Shown: positions 52,895 to 61,681, numbered from the stretch's first letter. The stretch is DNA of 64,000 nt from SZUA-430 sp044220975 (GCA_044220975.1 JBGAPZ010000002.1:62001-126000), one strand, 5' to 3'. Notes: generated from the letters alone by a model not told the origin. Translations and numbers: made by a program.

Positions 52895-53782
52895 TCAGGT
52901 TTTGGCCAGCCAGCGCGCGCAGTCTTCGCCGAGTTCTTTGAGCGCGCGTGCTTCGTAGGCGGCGACGTCGTCTTTGGTCAGCGTGTCGTGCCAGCGACCG
53001 TTGACGCCTTTGTTGATGAACACTTCGGCGCCCGCATCCCAAAAGGCGCCGCCCAGTGGCACGCTTTTCGTCGCGTTCTTCTTCATCCAGTCGAAGGCGC
53101 AGTATTCGAGGATCTTCGGCCAGTTGCGTTCTTCGACCTTGATGTCGAGGAACTTCGCCATGGCGCGCATTTGGCCCGGCAAGTCGCGCTTCAGGTCGGC
53201 GAAATGAATGAGTTTGATGTTCGGCAGATCGCGGATCGCCCACCAACTGCGTACATTCTCCCAGAACGGCCAGAACGGATGGCCGTCGCGGGCGAGCCAT
53301 TCGACAAAGTATTGATGGACATCGCCCGATGGCTTTTCGATCGGCGGCCCTACCCTGCCCGGCGTGTCGTTCAGAGCCTGATACCAGAGCGCGTTCGCGT
53401 TGATGTGGTGATTGTAGAGGCTCCACACGACGTCGCGGCCGTCGCGGCCGATGTAGAGATACTTCGCGCGCGGGCTGTAAACGAGCGCGTCGACCGGCAG
53501 ATGCGTCTTCAAGAAGCGGCGGTGGGTTTGCGCTTCGACCAGCGGAAGTTTCACTTCTTTCGGCGGCACGCGCAGATCGAGCCAAGGCGACATCTCGGCG
53601 ACCGAAAGCTCCGGGTCGGGGCCGAACATCATCTGCGCCAGCATTTGCTGCATCCAGGTGGTTCCCGACTTCGCATAGGTCGACACGACGATGTCGTCGT
53701 CGCGAAATTTTAGGTCGTTCCAAATCGTAGAGTCGAAGTGATGACTATGCAACTCGCGAGTCTTTTTCGGATAAGCGGTCAT
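52895..53782 (-). CDS. Sulfotransferase (tandem copy 1)
   Basis: A 295-residue PAPS-dependent sulfotransferase of the cytosolic type: DDDIVVSTYAKSGTTWMQQM (5'-phosphosulphate loop), AQTHRRFLKTHLPVDALVYS, KYLYIGRDGRDVVWSLYNHH (3'-phosphate loop), IKLIHFADLKRDLPGQMRAM and VFINKGVNGRWHDTLTKDDV (the GxxGxWK-like C-terminal region). There is no signal peptide. It lies 3 bp downstream of a diverged paralogue, with which it shares the TxHRRFLKxHLPxDAL block. Acceptors are unknown; hydrophobic alcohols are typical for this branch. Confidence 0.92.
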   Translation of the reverse strand: MTAYPKKTRELHSHHFDSTIWNDLKFRDDDIVVSTYAKSGTTWMQQMLAQMMFGPDPELSVAEMSPWLDLRVPPKEVKLPLVEAQTHRRFLKTHLPVDALVYSPRAKYLYIGRDGRDVVWSLYNHHINANALWYQALNDTPGRVGPPIEKPSGDVHQYFVEWLARDGHPFWPFWENVRSWWAIRDLPNIKLIHFADLKRDLPGQMRAMAKFLDIKVEERNWPKILEYCAFDWMKKNATKSVPLGGAFWDAGAEVFINKGVNGRWHDTLTKDDVAAYEARALKELGEDCARWLAKT

Positions 53783-53785
53783 TGT

Positions 53786-54712
53786 TCACTCCGGTGCGAT
53801 TTCGGGATCGCCGGCGGTGCGGCGTCCGTGTGTAAGCCAAAAGTTGAGAGCGGGGCTCAATTCGTGTGCGGCGCGGGTGCGGTAGAGCGCGACGTCGCCT
53901 TCGTTCAAGGCGTTGCGCCAGCGTTCGTTCGTTCCGGCGTAGATGAAACTCTCGTGGCCGCCGGTCCAAGCCGCTTTCGCGAACGGCATAAGAGCTGCGC
54001 CGTCGCGCCGCATTTCGTCGAATGTCGCCGCGTGAACGAGATGCGGCCAGAGCGCGGGCGGAGTTTCGATGTTGAGGAACTGCGCGATGCGGCGCATTTC
54101 GCCGTCGAGGTCGGCGGCCATGTCTTTGTAGTGGACGAGTAGTACGTTCGGCTTTGAGCGGGCGGCCCAGTAGGTGCGTTCGAGGTCGAAGAAGCTCTCG
54201 GCAGTCGTGTCGCCGGTTTGCTCGGCGAGCGAAAGACCCATCCAATCGCGGAAGAAATCGCGCGGGTGTTCCGACGGTCTTGGATAGGTGCGCGCGATCG
54301 CTTCATCGGCGAGGCCGGCGCGGTCTAGCAGTTCCATGCGTTTGTACGCTCGCTGATGATTGTGCCACGACATCATCGCGTCCAGGCCGTCACGGGCGAC
54401 GTGGATGTACTTGACCTCGTCGAAGTGCGGCAGGGCGTCGAACGGCAAGTGCGATTTAAGAAAGCGGCGGTGGGTCTGCGCGTCAAGCTGGGCGAGCGAA
54501 TCTTCGAGGGAGCCTAGGAAGCGCTCGTCGAGCCAGGGCGAGATCGTCAGCGGTTTCGGCTCCACCGTTTGGAAGATCAGCAGGCTCACGATGCGCTGCG
54601 TCCAAGTCGTGCCGCATTTTGGGTAGGTCGCGACGACGATGTCGCCGGCGCGCGGGCGGTAAGCGTCCCAGCGCGTGCTGTCCATGTGCCAAGTGCGGAC
54701 GACGCGGCGCAT
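53786..54712 (-). CDS. Sulfotransferase (tandem copy 2)
   Basis: A 308-residue paralogue of the 52895 gene: AGDIVVATYPKCGTTWTQRI (with Cys rather than Ser before the G), AQTHRRFLKSHLPFDALPHF, KYIHVARDGLDAMMSWHNHQ, NVLLVHYKDMAADLDGEMRR and FIYAGTNERWRNALNEGDVA. The 3'-phosphate loop has RDGLDAMMS in place of RDGRDVVWS. It begins one base after the beta-lactamase-like stop and ends 3 bp before copy 1. ATG at residue 10 (MDSTRWDAYRPR) is an alternative start. The residue differences suggest a different acceptor. Confidence 0.9.
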   Translation of the reverse strand: MRRVVRTWHMDSTRWDAYRPRAGDIVVATYPKCGTTWTQRIVSLLIFQTVEPKPLTISPWLDERFLGSLEDSLAQLDAQTHRRFLKSHLPFDALPHFDEVKYIHVARDGLDAMMSWHNHQRAYKRMELLDRAGLADEAIARTYPRPSEHPRDFFRDWMGLSLAEQTGDTTAESFFDLERTYWAARSKPNVLLVHYKDMAADLDGEMRRIAQFLNIETPPALWPHLVHAATFDEMRRDGAALMPFAKAAWTGGHESFIYAGTNERWRNALNEGDVALYRTRAAHELSPALNFWLTHGRRTAGDPEIAPE

Positions 54713-54713
54713 G

Positions 54714-55673
54714 TCAGGCCCAGGCTTGCAGAGCGGCGCGCGCGACGGCGCGGTGGAACTGCGCGAGTTCGCCAGGATTTAGCGTCGCACGTTCGATGCA
54801 AAGCGCGAGCGCGATCTTGCCGCCCGATGTCGAGGTCGCGAGTCCCGCGTCGTGGAAACCGGGCACGCCACCTTCGACCGAGCGTGTGACGCCGGCGCGG
54901 TGCGCGAAGGTCCATCCGGGCAGCATGCCGCCTTTGAGGCGGTCGTCACCGGATTTCGTACGTCGCATTAGATCGAGCACGATGTTCGACAGACGCGGCT
55001 GCACCAGACGGTCCGCGGCGAGGCGCACGATCAGGCTTGCGACCGCGCGGGGGCTCGCAGTGTCGCGCGCGTCGGCGAGGTAGCGGTCGAGCGTGAGCTT
55101 GGCGGCGTCGGCCGCGAGTTGGCGCTCGGTACGGTCGATGCGCACGGCTTCGACGTTCATGTGCTTGAGCGCGGCTTGGATGCCGGGGATGCCGCCCGCG
55201 TGCTTGATGAGCGCGTCCGTCGCGGTGGTGTCGCCATTGAGGAGCATGTGCTCGATCAACTGGCGCGCCGTAAACATTGTGCGACGTTTGCGCAGGCGTT
55301 CGGCGATCGGCGAGCGGCCAGGGACGATGTCGGTGGCTTTCAGATAGATGCGGGCGTCGAGACGTGCGGCCGCATCTTGCACGAGCTTCAAGTAAGCGGT
55401 TGCGATCGGGAGCTTGTTTAGGCCTTCCATGGCGAACAGCTCACCGCCCCGCACGAAGGCGGTGCGACCTTTGCTCATGTCGACGGCGGCGAAGCCCACT
55501 TTGGTGAGGCCCGCTTCGGTGGCGAGCGCCGCGATCTTCGCTTCGAGCGCTGTATCGGGGGCGCCGAGGTTGGCGACGTCCTGCGCGATCGCGCCCGATG
55601 GGGCGGCGGCGCGTGCGAGCGGCGTGAGCGCTAAGGCCGCGCCGATCAGCACTGTCCGCCTGGAGAGAAGCAC
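54714..55673 (-). CDS. Class A beta-lactamase-like exported protein without nucleophile
   Basis: A 319-residue protein with a Tat-like signal (MLLSRRTVLIGAALALTPLA). The body follows the class A beta-lactamase fold: VGFAAVDMSKGRTAFVRGGE, FAMEGLNKLPIATAYLKLVQ, IEHMLLNGDTTATDALIKHA, RIDRTERQLAADAAKLTLDR and WTFAHRAGVTRSVEGG. Where SxxK should be, the sequence is GLNK, so the Ser nucleophile is missing; SDN reads GDT and KTG reads RAG. The Glu of the omega loop remains (RTE). Activity against beta-lactams is therefore unlikely; it may bind peptides or have been repurposed. It is first in a run with two sulfotransferases, 1 bp from the next gene. Confidence 0.8.
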   Translation of the reverse strand: MLLSRRTVLIGAALALTPLARAAAPSGAIAQDVANLGAPDTALEAKIAALATEAGLTKVGFAAVDMSKGRTAFVRGGELFAMEGLNKLPIATAYLKLVQDAAARLDARIYLKATDIVPGRSPIAERLRKRRTMFTARQLIEHMLLNGDTTATDALIKHAGGIPGIQAALKHMNVEAVRIDRTERQLAADAAKLTLDRYLADARDTASPRAVASLIVRLAADRLVQPRLSNIVLDLMRRTKSGDDRLKGGMLPGWTFAHRAGVTRSVEGGVPGFHDAGLATSTSGGKIALALCIERATLNPGELAQFHRAVARAALQAWA

Positions 55674-55801
55674 GGCCTAAGTCCCTGTTTTTCTGGGCGC
55701 ACCTTATCTATCCCGTGTGCCGGATACAGTGACGGATTGCCTGCCGCGCCTGTTTTCCCTCAAGAGCGTGCGCGCGGAGCCACGGCTCCACGCGCCGATT
55801 T

Positions 55802-56215
55802 TCAAGCTTCGAACGCGGCCTCGCAGGCGATGTCGCCCTCAGTCGTCGTTAGCGCGAGTTTCGCGGCCAGTTTCGCGCCGCGTTCCAGACTGAGTTCGGA
55901 ACCGCTCAAGACCGATGTGGTGCCTGGCAAGAGCGAGAACTCGCCGCCTTGCGAGACGTCTGAGGAACCCGCGGGCCCCGCCTTATTCAGCGTGAGTTGG
56001 TAGGTGCCCGCTGCCTGATGCTGGGTCGCGACAAGGGCTTCGAGGCGCAAGCCGCCCTGCACTTTTTCCGCCTGGATGCTGCAAGCGAGCGGTGCGCTCG
56101 ATGCGGTGTTCGTGTGGCTCATTGCGGATGTACCTAGTTCGCCATCGGCGAACGATGCGGTCGCGCATCCCAGCAAGATCGACGCGCCGGCAACAGTGCT
56201 TACGAGTTTGAACAT
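55802..56215 (-). CDS. csgH: CsgH-like curli fibre chaperone
   Basis: A 137-residue exported protein with signal peptide MFKLVSTVAGASILLGCATA. The mature part is mostly beta: PLACSIQAEKVQGGLRLEAL, TYQLTLNKAGPAGSSDVSQG, GGEFSLLPGTTSVLSGSELS and a C-terminal LALTTTEGDIACEAAFEA, with two cysteines that may pair. This corresponds to the alphaproteobacterial CsgH family, which keeps curlin from aggregating in the periplasm. It is the gene directly after the curlin-like gene on the same strand, 62 bp away, which supports the call. The apparent lipobox-like LLGCA is probably part of the signal peptide region and makes lipidation possible. Confidence 0.78.
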   Translation of the reverse strand: MFKLVSTVAGASILLGCATASFADGELGTSAMSHTNTASSAPLACSIQAEKVQGGLRLEALVATQHQAAGTYQLTLNKAGPAGSSDVSQGGEFSLLPGTTSVLSGSELSLERGAKLAAKLALTTTEGDIACEAAFEA

Positions 56216-56277
56216 TTCACTCTCCTTGAGACGCTCCGGCGGAAGCGGTGTAGCCGCTCCCGCCTTATGCGCATTTG

Positions 56278-56781
56278 TTACAACCCGCCCTGGATAACGA
56301 CGGTGATGTTGCCGTTGCCAGCCTGTGCGACGTGGGCGTTCTGACCGTTGCCGACCTGAATGATGCCCGATGTGTTGTTGACGCCTGCTTGTTCGGTCGT
56401 TGCGATCAAGCCGTTACCGATCTGCGCGGTGCCCGCGACGTTGCCGTAACCGGCCTGGTAGGTGTTCGCCGTCAGATTCTTGCCCTGTTGGCCTGTGACG
56501 GCGAGGTTGTTGTTGCCGCGCTGTTCGGTCATGGCGCTATTGCGGGCACCCGCCTGCTCGACGACGATCTTGTTGAAATAGCCGGTCTGCCAACCCCGGC
56601 CGAAGTTGTCCTTGCCGGTCTGCTTGACGGTGATCTTGTTGCGATTGCCCTGCTGGACCGCGGCGGCACCGTTGTTCGTGCCCCATTGGTCGACCACGAC
56701 CTTATTGCCCGCCTGCGCAGCGGAGATGTTGATGCCCGCAAACATGGCGAGGGCGACCGTCGTCAAGAGAATGCGCTTCAT
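56278..56781 (-). CDS. csgA: CsgA-like curlin repeat protein
   Basis: A 167-residue exported amyloid subunit from ATG 56781 (signal MKRILLTTVALAMFAGINIS, cleavage near AQA-G). The mature protein is a series of about eight short curlin repeats built on Q-x(n)-G-x-x-N-x-A-x-x-Q: VVVDQWGTNNGAAAVQQGNR, VKQTGKDNFGRG, VVEQAGARNSAMTEQRGNNN, LAVTGQQGKNLTANTYQAG, AQIGNGLIATTEQAGVNNTS and VAQAGNGNITVVIQGGL. It is rich in Asn, Gln and Gly. It would form extracellular fibres, with the CsgH-like protein downstream as chaperone. No CsgB, CsgE, CsgF or CsgG gene is in the window. Confidence 0.85.
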   Translation of the reverse strand: MKRILLTTVALAMFAGINISAAQAGNKVVVDQWGTNNGAAAVQQGNRNKITVKQTGKDNFGRGWQTGYFNKIVVEQAGARNSAMTEQRGNNNLAVTGQQGKNLTANTYQAGYGNVAGTAQIGNGLIATTEQAGVNNTSGIIQVGNGQNAHVAQAGNGNITVVIQGGL

Positions 56782-57032
56782 GTGAGTGACTCCTACGTAA
56801 TCTGTTGCTCTGGTTCTCACGCGAACCATTCGCGCCTCGAACGCACATAGGATTACGGGGACATCGCTGAGCGCAGTTTGAACGGGCGCTTCACCTGCGA
56901 TTCAGAGTGCGGGCAAGATTGCGGCGCCGACCAGGCGGATGTGCGGCGCGCACTAAGTTTGCGCGGTTGTTCGATCACGCGTGCAATAGCGCCCCGCTGC
57001 TTTGACGCAGGGCACAAATACGTGATCAGCGC

Positions 57033-58151
57033 TTAACGCGTGAGCGCGCGCTCAGGCGGGGTGTATTCGCGCTTTTGGAAGTCGGCGACCGCTTGGTAGG
57101 TGAGCGCGCCGCGGTGGATGTTGAGGCCCGCGAGCAAATGCGGGTTGTCTTTACAGGCTTTCACGTAGCCCTTGTCTGCGAGGGCAAGCGTGAACGGGAG
57201 GGTCGCGTTGTTGAGCGCAAACGTCGACGTGCGGGCAACGGCGCCCGGCATGTTGGCGACGCAGTAGTGCACTACATCGTGGACGCGGTAGGTCGGCTGA
57301 GCGTGGGTCGTAGGTTTCGAGGTTTCGGCGCAGCCGCCTTGATCGATCGCGACGTCGACGAGGACTGAGCCCTTCTTCATCTTTTCGACCAGCGCTTTGC
57401 TGATGAGCTTCGGCGCTGCGGCACCGGGCAATAGGACTGCGCCCACCACAAGGTCGGCGGCCAGGACGGATTCTTCAATCGAGTCGACGGTCGAATAGAT
57501 CGTGTTCAGCATCGAGCCGAATTGCTGGTCGAGTTCGGCAAGGCGCGGCAAGCTGCGGTCGATGACCGTAACGTGTGCCTCAAGGCCCATCGCCATGCGC
57601 GCCGCGTTCGCACCGACGACACCGCCGCCGATGATGACAACTTTCGCGGCAGGAACGCCGGGCACGCCGCCGAGCAACATGCCACGACCGCCCTGCTCCA
57701 TCTCCAGGCAATGCGCGCCGGCTTGGATCGACATGCGCCCGGCGACTTCCGACATCGGTGCGAGCAACGGCAAGCCGCCGCGTGCGTCCGTCACGGTTTC
57801 ATAAGCGATGCCGACGCAATCTGACTTGAGCAAGCCTTCTGTTTGTTCGGGATCGGGTGCAAGGTGGAGATACGTGAACAGCACTTGGCCCGAACGGAGC
57901 ATCTTGATCTCCGGCGGCTGCGGCTCCTTCACTTTCACGACCATGTCGGCGCGGGCGAAGACGTCGGCTGCGGTCGCGACGATTTCGGCGCCGGCGGCCT
58001 TGTACATCTCGTCTGTCAGGCCGATCGCCGTGCCGGCAGTCGATTGCACGATGACTTTGTGACCGTGCGTGATCAGTTCGCGCGCGCTCGATGGCGTGAG
58101 ACCCACGCGGTATTCGTGAACTTTGACTTCCTTCGGAACGCCGACGAGCAT
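57033..58151 (-). CDS. ald: Alanine dehydrogenase
   Basis: NAD+-dependent oxidative deamination of L-alanine to pyruvate and ammonia, reversible. The 372-residue protein begins MLVGVPKEVKVHEYRVGLTP and has the catalytic Lys/His region MVVKVKEPQPPEIKML and VLFTYLHLAPDPEQTEG, the NAD-binding VVIIGGGVVGANAARMAMGL and the catalytic-Asp loop VLVDVAIDQGGCAETSKPTT. The HYCVANMPGAVARTSTFALN segment is invariant in the family. It lies 19 bp downstream of an omega-aminotransferase gene on the same strand, which probably makes the alanine it consumes. Confidence 0.96.
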   Translation of the reverse strand: MLVGVPKEVKVHEYRVGLTPSSARELITHGHKVIVQSTAGTAIGLTDEMYKAAGAEIVATAADVFARADMVVKVKEPQPPEIKMLRSGQVLFTYLHLAPDPEQTEGLLKSDCVGIAYETVTDARGGLPLLAPMSEVAGRMSIQAGAHCLEMEQGGRGMLLGGVPGVPAAKVVIIGGGVVGANAARMAMGLEAHVTVIDRSLPRLAELDQQFGSMLNTIYSTVDSIEESVLAADLVVGAVLLPGAAAPKLISKALVEKMKKGSVLVDVAIDQGGCAETSKPTTHAQPTYRVHDVVHYCVANMPGAVARTSTFALNNATLPFTLALADKGYVKACKDNPHLLAGLNIHRGALTYQAVADFQKREYTPPERALTR

Positions 58152-58170
58152 GAAGGTTCCCTTCCGTATC

Positions 58171-59493
58171 TTATGTGAGGCGGCGCAGTACGCGTTCGAC
58201 GCCCGCGACCAGCCGTTCGATGTGGCCCTGTTCTGCTATGAGAGCGGGGCCTAAGGCAATCGTGTCGCCGCCCACGCGCAGCACAATATTTTCGTCGAAG
58301 AACGCGCGGCGGATCGCCTCGTGCCCGCGCTTGCCCGGTGCGCCTGGCGCCGGTTCGATGTCAATCGCGGCGGCTGCGCCGGAATTGCGGATATCGGCGA
58401 CGAACGGGACGCCCTTCAATTTGTGCACTGCATCCTGAAGCCACTGCTCGATCAGCTTGCCGCGTTCGAACAAGTTTTCGTCGCGATAGATGTTTAGTGT
58501 CGCGAGCGCTGCTGCTGCCGCAACAGGATGTCCGGAATAAGTGTAGCCGTGGAAGAATTCGACTTGCCAATCGTCCTTCTGCGCAAACGCGTCGTAGATC
58601 GCGTTCGAGGCGATAACACCGCCCATCGGGATGACGCCGTTGGTGACGCCCTTGGCGAACGTGATCATGTCGGGGGCGACGCTGTAACGCTCAGCGGCCG
58701 TGGCCGCGCCCATGCGGCCGAACATCGTGATCACTTCATCGAAGATCAATAGCAGGCCGTGCTTGTCACAGATTTGGCGCAGGCGTTGGAGGTAGCCCTT
58801 CGGAGGCGGCAGGACGCCGGTCGAACCCGCCATCGGTTCGACGATGACGGCCGCGATCGTGTCGCCGTGCAGCATTATCAACTCTTCGAGCGCGTCGGCG
58901 AAATGTGCGCCGTGGTCAGGGTCGCCTTTCGAGAACGCTTGGCTTGCCCGGTCGTAGGTCGTGGGCAAATGATCAACGGCAGCGAGCATCGTGCCGAACG
59001 CTTTGCGGTTGTTCGCGATACCGCCGACCGACATGCCGCCGAAGTTTGTGCCGTGGTAACCGCGGACGCGTCCGACGAGACGAGTGCGCTGTGCTTGACC
59101 CTTCGCGCGCCAGTAGGCAAGCGCGATCTTGAGCGCGGTGTCGGCGGCTTCGGAGCCCGAGTTGCAGAAGAAAACGCGATCGAGTCCCGTAGGCGCGAGC
59201 GCGGTTAGGCGGCCGGCGAGTTCAATCACTTTCGGATGCGCGAATTGAAACGTCGGAGCGAAGTCGAGTTCTTGCATCTGCGCAGCGACGGCGGCCGTAA
59301 TCTCTTCGCGGCCGTGGCCAGCGAGCGAGCACCAGAGGCCGGCCAGACCGTCGAGAAGTTCGCGCCCTTGCGGATCGTAGTAGTTCATCCCTGCTCCGCG
59401 CGCGATTAGGCGCGGCTCGGATTTGAATTGGCGGTTGGCAGTGAAGGGAAGCCAGACGGCTTCGAGCGCGTTGGTTTTGGTTTGCGATGACAT
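58171..59493 (-). CDS. Omega-amino acid--pyruvate aminotransferase (class III PLP)
   Basis: A 440-residue PLP enzyme from ATG 59493 (MSSQTKTNALEAVWLPFTAN). Landmarks are DPQGRELLDGLAGLWCSLAG, VFFCNSGSEAADTALKIALA, RVRGYHGTNFGGMSVGGI, VIVEPMAGSTGVLPPPKGYL, LLIFDEVITMFGRMG and the Schiff-base region DMITFAKGVTNGVIPMGGVI. The sequence is closest in style to beta-alanine:pyruvate transaminases. It transfers the omega-amino group to pyruvate to give alanine, which the downstream ald enzyme can recycle. An upstream frame to 59574 is Cys/Ala-rich and rejected. Confidence 0.92.
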   Translation of the reverse strand: MSSQTKTNALEAVWLPFTANRQFKSEPRLIARGAGMNYYDPQGRELLDGLAGLWCSLAGHGREEITAAVAAQMQELDFAPTFQFAHPKVIELAGRLTALAPTGLDRVFFCNSGSEAADTALKIALAYWRAKGQAQRTRLVGRVRGYHGTNFGGMSVGGIANNRKAFGTMLAAVDHLPTTYDRASQAFSKGDPDHGAHFADALEELIMLHGDTIAAVIVEPMAGSTGVLPPPKGYLQRLRQICDKHGLLLIFDEVITMFGRMGAATAAERYSVAPDMITFAKGVTNGVIPMGGVIASNAIYDAFAQKDDWQVEFFHGYTYSGHPVAAAAALATLNIYRDENLFERGKLIEQWLQDAVHKLKGVPFVADIRNSGAAAAIDIEPAPGAPGKRGHEAIRRAFFDENIVLRVGGDTIALGPALIAEQGHIERLVAGVERVLRRLT

Positions 59494-59689
59494 GAAGGGT
59501 CCGGATACCTGCCGCGCGGGCTTATAGCACCTCGTCGCACAACCGCCATGTGCACAGGGCGCTGGTACAAGCACCGAACAGGATGCTGTTCAGACCTTAA
59601 CGCGGCTGTTTGAAGCGGAACGGGGCCGTGATTCCGCCCGGATCACGGCATAAGTTAACAGAAATCGGCGGTGGAAGGAGTCTCTGTTC

Positions 59690-61681
59690 ATGTGGCGCGT
59701 TCTTCGTTGGGTGCTCTTGCTGCTCGTCCTGCTCGTCGGCGCGCTGGTCGCGCTGCCGTTCCTGGTTCCGACGAGCGTCTATAAGGACCAGATCATCGCG
59801 CAGACGCGTCTCGCCACGGGACGCGATCTTAAGATCGACGGCGATTTGAAACTTTCGTTCTGGCCGGCGTTCGGCGTCGAAGTCGGCAAGGTAAGCTTCG
59901 CGAACGCGGCTGGCGGTAGTGCGCCACAGATGGTGACCATGGACGCGATGGTCGTCGGGGCGGAACTAATGCCGCTGCTGTCCGGCACGCTCAACGTCAC
60001 GCAAGTCCGGTTCGTGAATCCGACGATCAACCTGGAGATCGATAAGCAGGGTCGGGGCAACTGGTTGTTCGAGACTGCTCAAGGGGGGGCGCAGACCCAG
60101 GACCGAGCAAAACCTCCGAGCGGCGGCAATTTCAGTTTTCGCGACGTTGAGATCAAAGGCGGCACGCTGACTTACGCCGATGCGCGCTCAGAGACGGCGC
60201 AGCGTATCGATGCAATCGATGTGTCGGTGAAGTTGCCTAGCCTCGATCAGCCGATGGCGGTTCAAGGCGGTCTGACTTGGAACAAAGAGGCGATCAAGGT
60301 CGATGCGGCGATCGCCAAACCGCGCGCGCTATCCACCGGCGGCAAAAGCGATTTAAAGGCCAAAGTCGACGGCGAGGTCTTGAACGCAACTTTTGACGGC
60401 ACGGTCGACGAAGCCAAGAGCGAGGTCGCGGGCGATGTCGCCTTCAACACGCAGTCGGCACGGCGACTAGCCGCTTGGGCCGGCGTCGAACTGCCGAAGG
60501 TTCGCGGCTTCGGGGCGATGAGTCTGAAAGGCGCGTTACGTTCGACCACAGGGGAGATCGCGTTCAAGAAGGCTACGATCTCACTCGACGGGATGAACGG
60601 GTCGGGCAACCTGGTGCTCGAAACGTCGGGCAAGCGACCGCACGCGAAGGGCGACTTCGAACTCGATCGGCTGGATTTGAATCCGTATTTGGGCAGTGGG
60701 GCCGACGTGAAGGGCAGCACTGCGGGCAGTGGCGCCGCTTGGAGCGATGCGCCGATCGATTTCGCGGGGCTACGTTCGATCGATGCCCATCTCGACTTTG
60801 CGGTGAATGCTCTTGTGGTGGGCGGCATGCAGATCGGGCGGAGTGCGCTCGACATTGCGTTGAGCGATGGGAAGCTGCGCGCAAACCTGAAACAGATGGC
60901 GCTCTATGGCGGCAACGGAACCGGGGTCATCTCTCTGAACGGTGAGAGCGGTGCACCGCAGGTAGGGTTGGACCTCAGGTTTGCCGGTGTTCAGGGCGAG
61001 CCGTTCTTGACGGACGCGGCCGGGTTTACGCGGCTGAGCGGCACCGGAAACATTGCACTGAAAGTGGCGGCAGCCGGCGGGTCGCAGCGCGCGCTTATGA
61101 AGGCGCTAGGCGGGACGATGCAGATCAAGTTCGAAGACGGAGCGATCAAAGGCGTGAACTTGGCCGAGATCGCGCGCACGATTCAGTCGGCACTCTCGGG
61201 AACCGCGGTCGGCGCTGGCGCGAAGACGGATTTCGCGGAACTCTCCGGCTCGTTCGTGATCAAGGACGGCGTGGGTGCGAACAAGGATTTGAAGCTGCTC
61301 AATCCGTTCGTACGTCTCAGCGGTGCCGGGCTCGTCGACATCGGCAACCAAACGCTCGACTATCGGGTGGAGCCTAAAGCGGTTCGTTCGGCCGAGGGGC
61401 AAGGTGGTCAGGGCGATCTTGGCGGGATCGGCATTCCGTTCCGGATCAAAGGTCCGTGGAACCATCTCTCGTATGCGCCCGATCTTAGCGGCGTGTTGAA
61501 TTCCACCGTCGATTCGATCTTGAAGGGCGGGGATCCGCTGGAAAGCTTGAAGGATAGCAGCGGGCTCGGCGACCTCTTCGGGGGCAAGAAGAAGCAGGCA
61601 CCTGGCGATCAGCCTCCGAAAAACGACCCAAAGAAGAAGAAGGACCCATTCGATCCCTTGAAAGGGCTTTTCGGGCAGTGA
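59690..61681 (+). CDS. AsmA-family protein (copy 1, one 73-residue unit)
   Basis: A 663-residue protein with an N-terminal inner-membrane anchor (VLRWVLLLLVLLVGALVALP) and a large periplasmic body. The AsmA N-domain shows TRLATGRDLKIDGDLKLSFW, VGAELMPLLSGTLNVTQVRF and INLEIDKQGRGNWLFETAQG. The C-terminal part includes LNPYLGSGADVKGS, NLKQMALYGGNGTGVISLNG, GAIKGVNLAEIARTIQSAL-like GVNLAEIARTIQSALSG and LDYRVEPKAV, ending in a charged tail. AsmA-family proteins form bridge-like or scaffold structures for phospholipid movement or assembly at the outer membrane. One 219-bp unit is at 60365-60583. The neighbouring downstream gene is a paralogue. Confidence 0.92.
   Translation: MWRVLRWVLLLLVLLVGALVALPFLVPTSVYKDQIIAQTRLATGRDLKIDGDLKLSFWPAFGVEVGKVSFANAAGGSAPQMVTMDAMVVGAELMPLLSGTLNVTQVRFVNPTINLEIDKQGRGNWLFETAQGGAQTQDRAKPPSGGNFSFRDVEIKGGTLTYADARSETAQRIDAIDVSVKLPSLDQPMAVQGGLTWNKEAIKVDAAIAKPRALSTGGKSDLKAKVDGEVLNATFDGTVDEAKSEVAGDVAFNTQSARRLAAWAGVELPKVRGFGAMSLKGALRSTTGEIAFKKATISLDGMNGSGNLVLETSGKRPHAKGDFELDRLDLNPYLGSGADVKGSTAGSGAAWSDAPIDFAGLRSIDAHLDFAVNALVVGGMQIGRSALDIALSDGKLRANLKQMALYGGNGTGVISLNGESGAPQVGLDLRFAGVQGEPFLTDAAGFTRLSGTGNIALKVAAAGGSQRALMKALGGTMQIKFEDGAIKGVNLAEIARTIQSALSGTAVGAGAKTDFAELSGSFVIKDGVGANKDLKLLNPFVRLSGAGLVDIGNQTLDYRVEPKAVRSAEGQGGQGDLGGIGIPFRIKGPWNHLSYAPDLSGVLNSTVDSILKGGDPLESLKDSSGLGDLFGGKKKQAPGDQPPKNDPKKKKDPFDPLKGLFGQ
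60365..60583 (+). repeat. Single 219-bp unit in AsmA copy 1
   Basis: One unit runs from GTC GAC GGC GAG (60365) to just before CTC GAC GGG ATG (60584), exactly 219 bp. The motif core is VDGEVLNATFDGTVD, then SARRLAAW and GFGAMSLKGA. It matches the first unit of copy 2, including the LAAW tryptophan. Confidence 0.85.

Noticed and set aside
54714..55673. Antibiotic-resistance beta-lactamase
   Set aside because: The Ser nucleophile, SDN and KTG motifs are all altered, so a resistance function is not supported.
56278..56781. Short repeats as a CRISPR array or tandem DNA repeat
   Set aside because: They are degenerate protein-level curlin repeats in an open frame with a signal peptide; there are no constant repeats or unique spacers.
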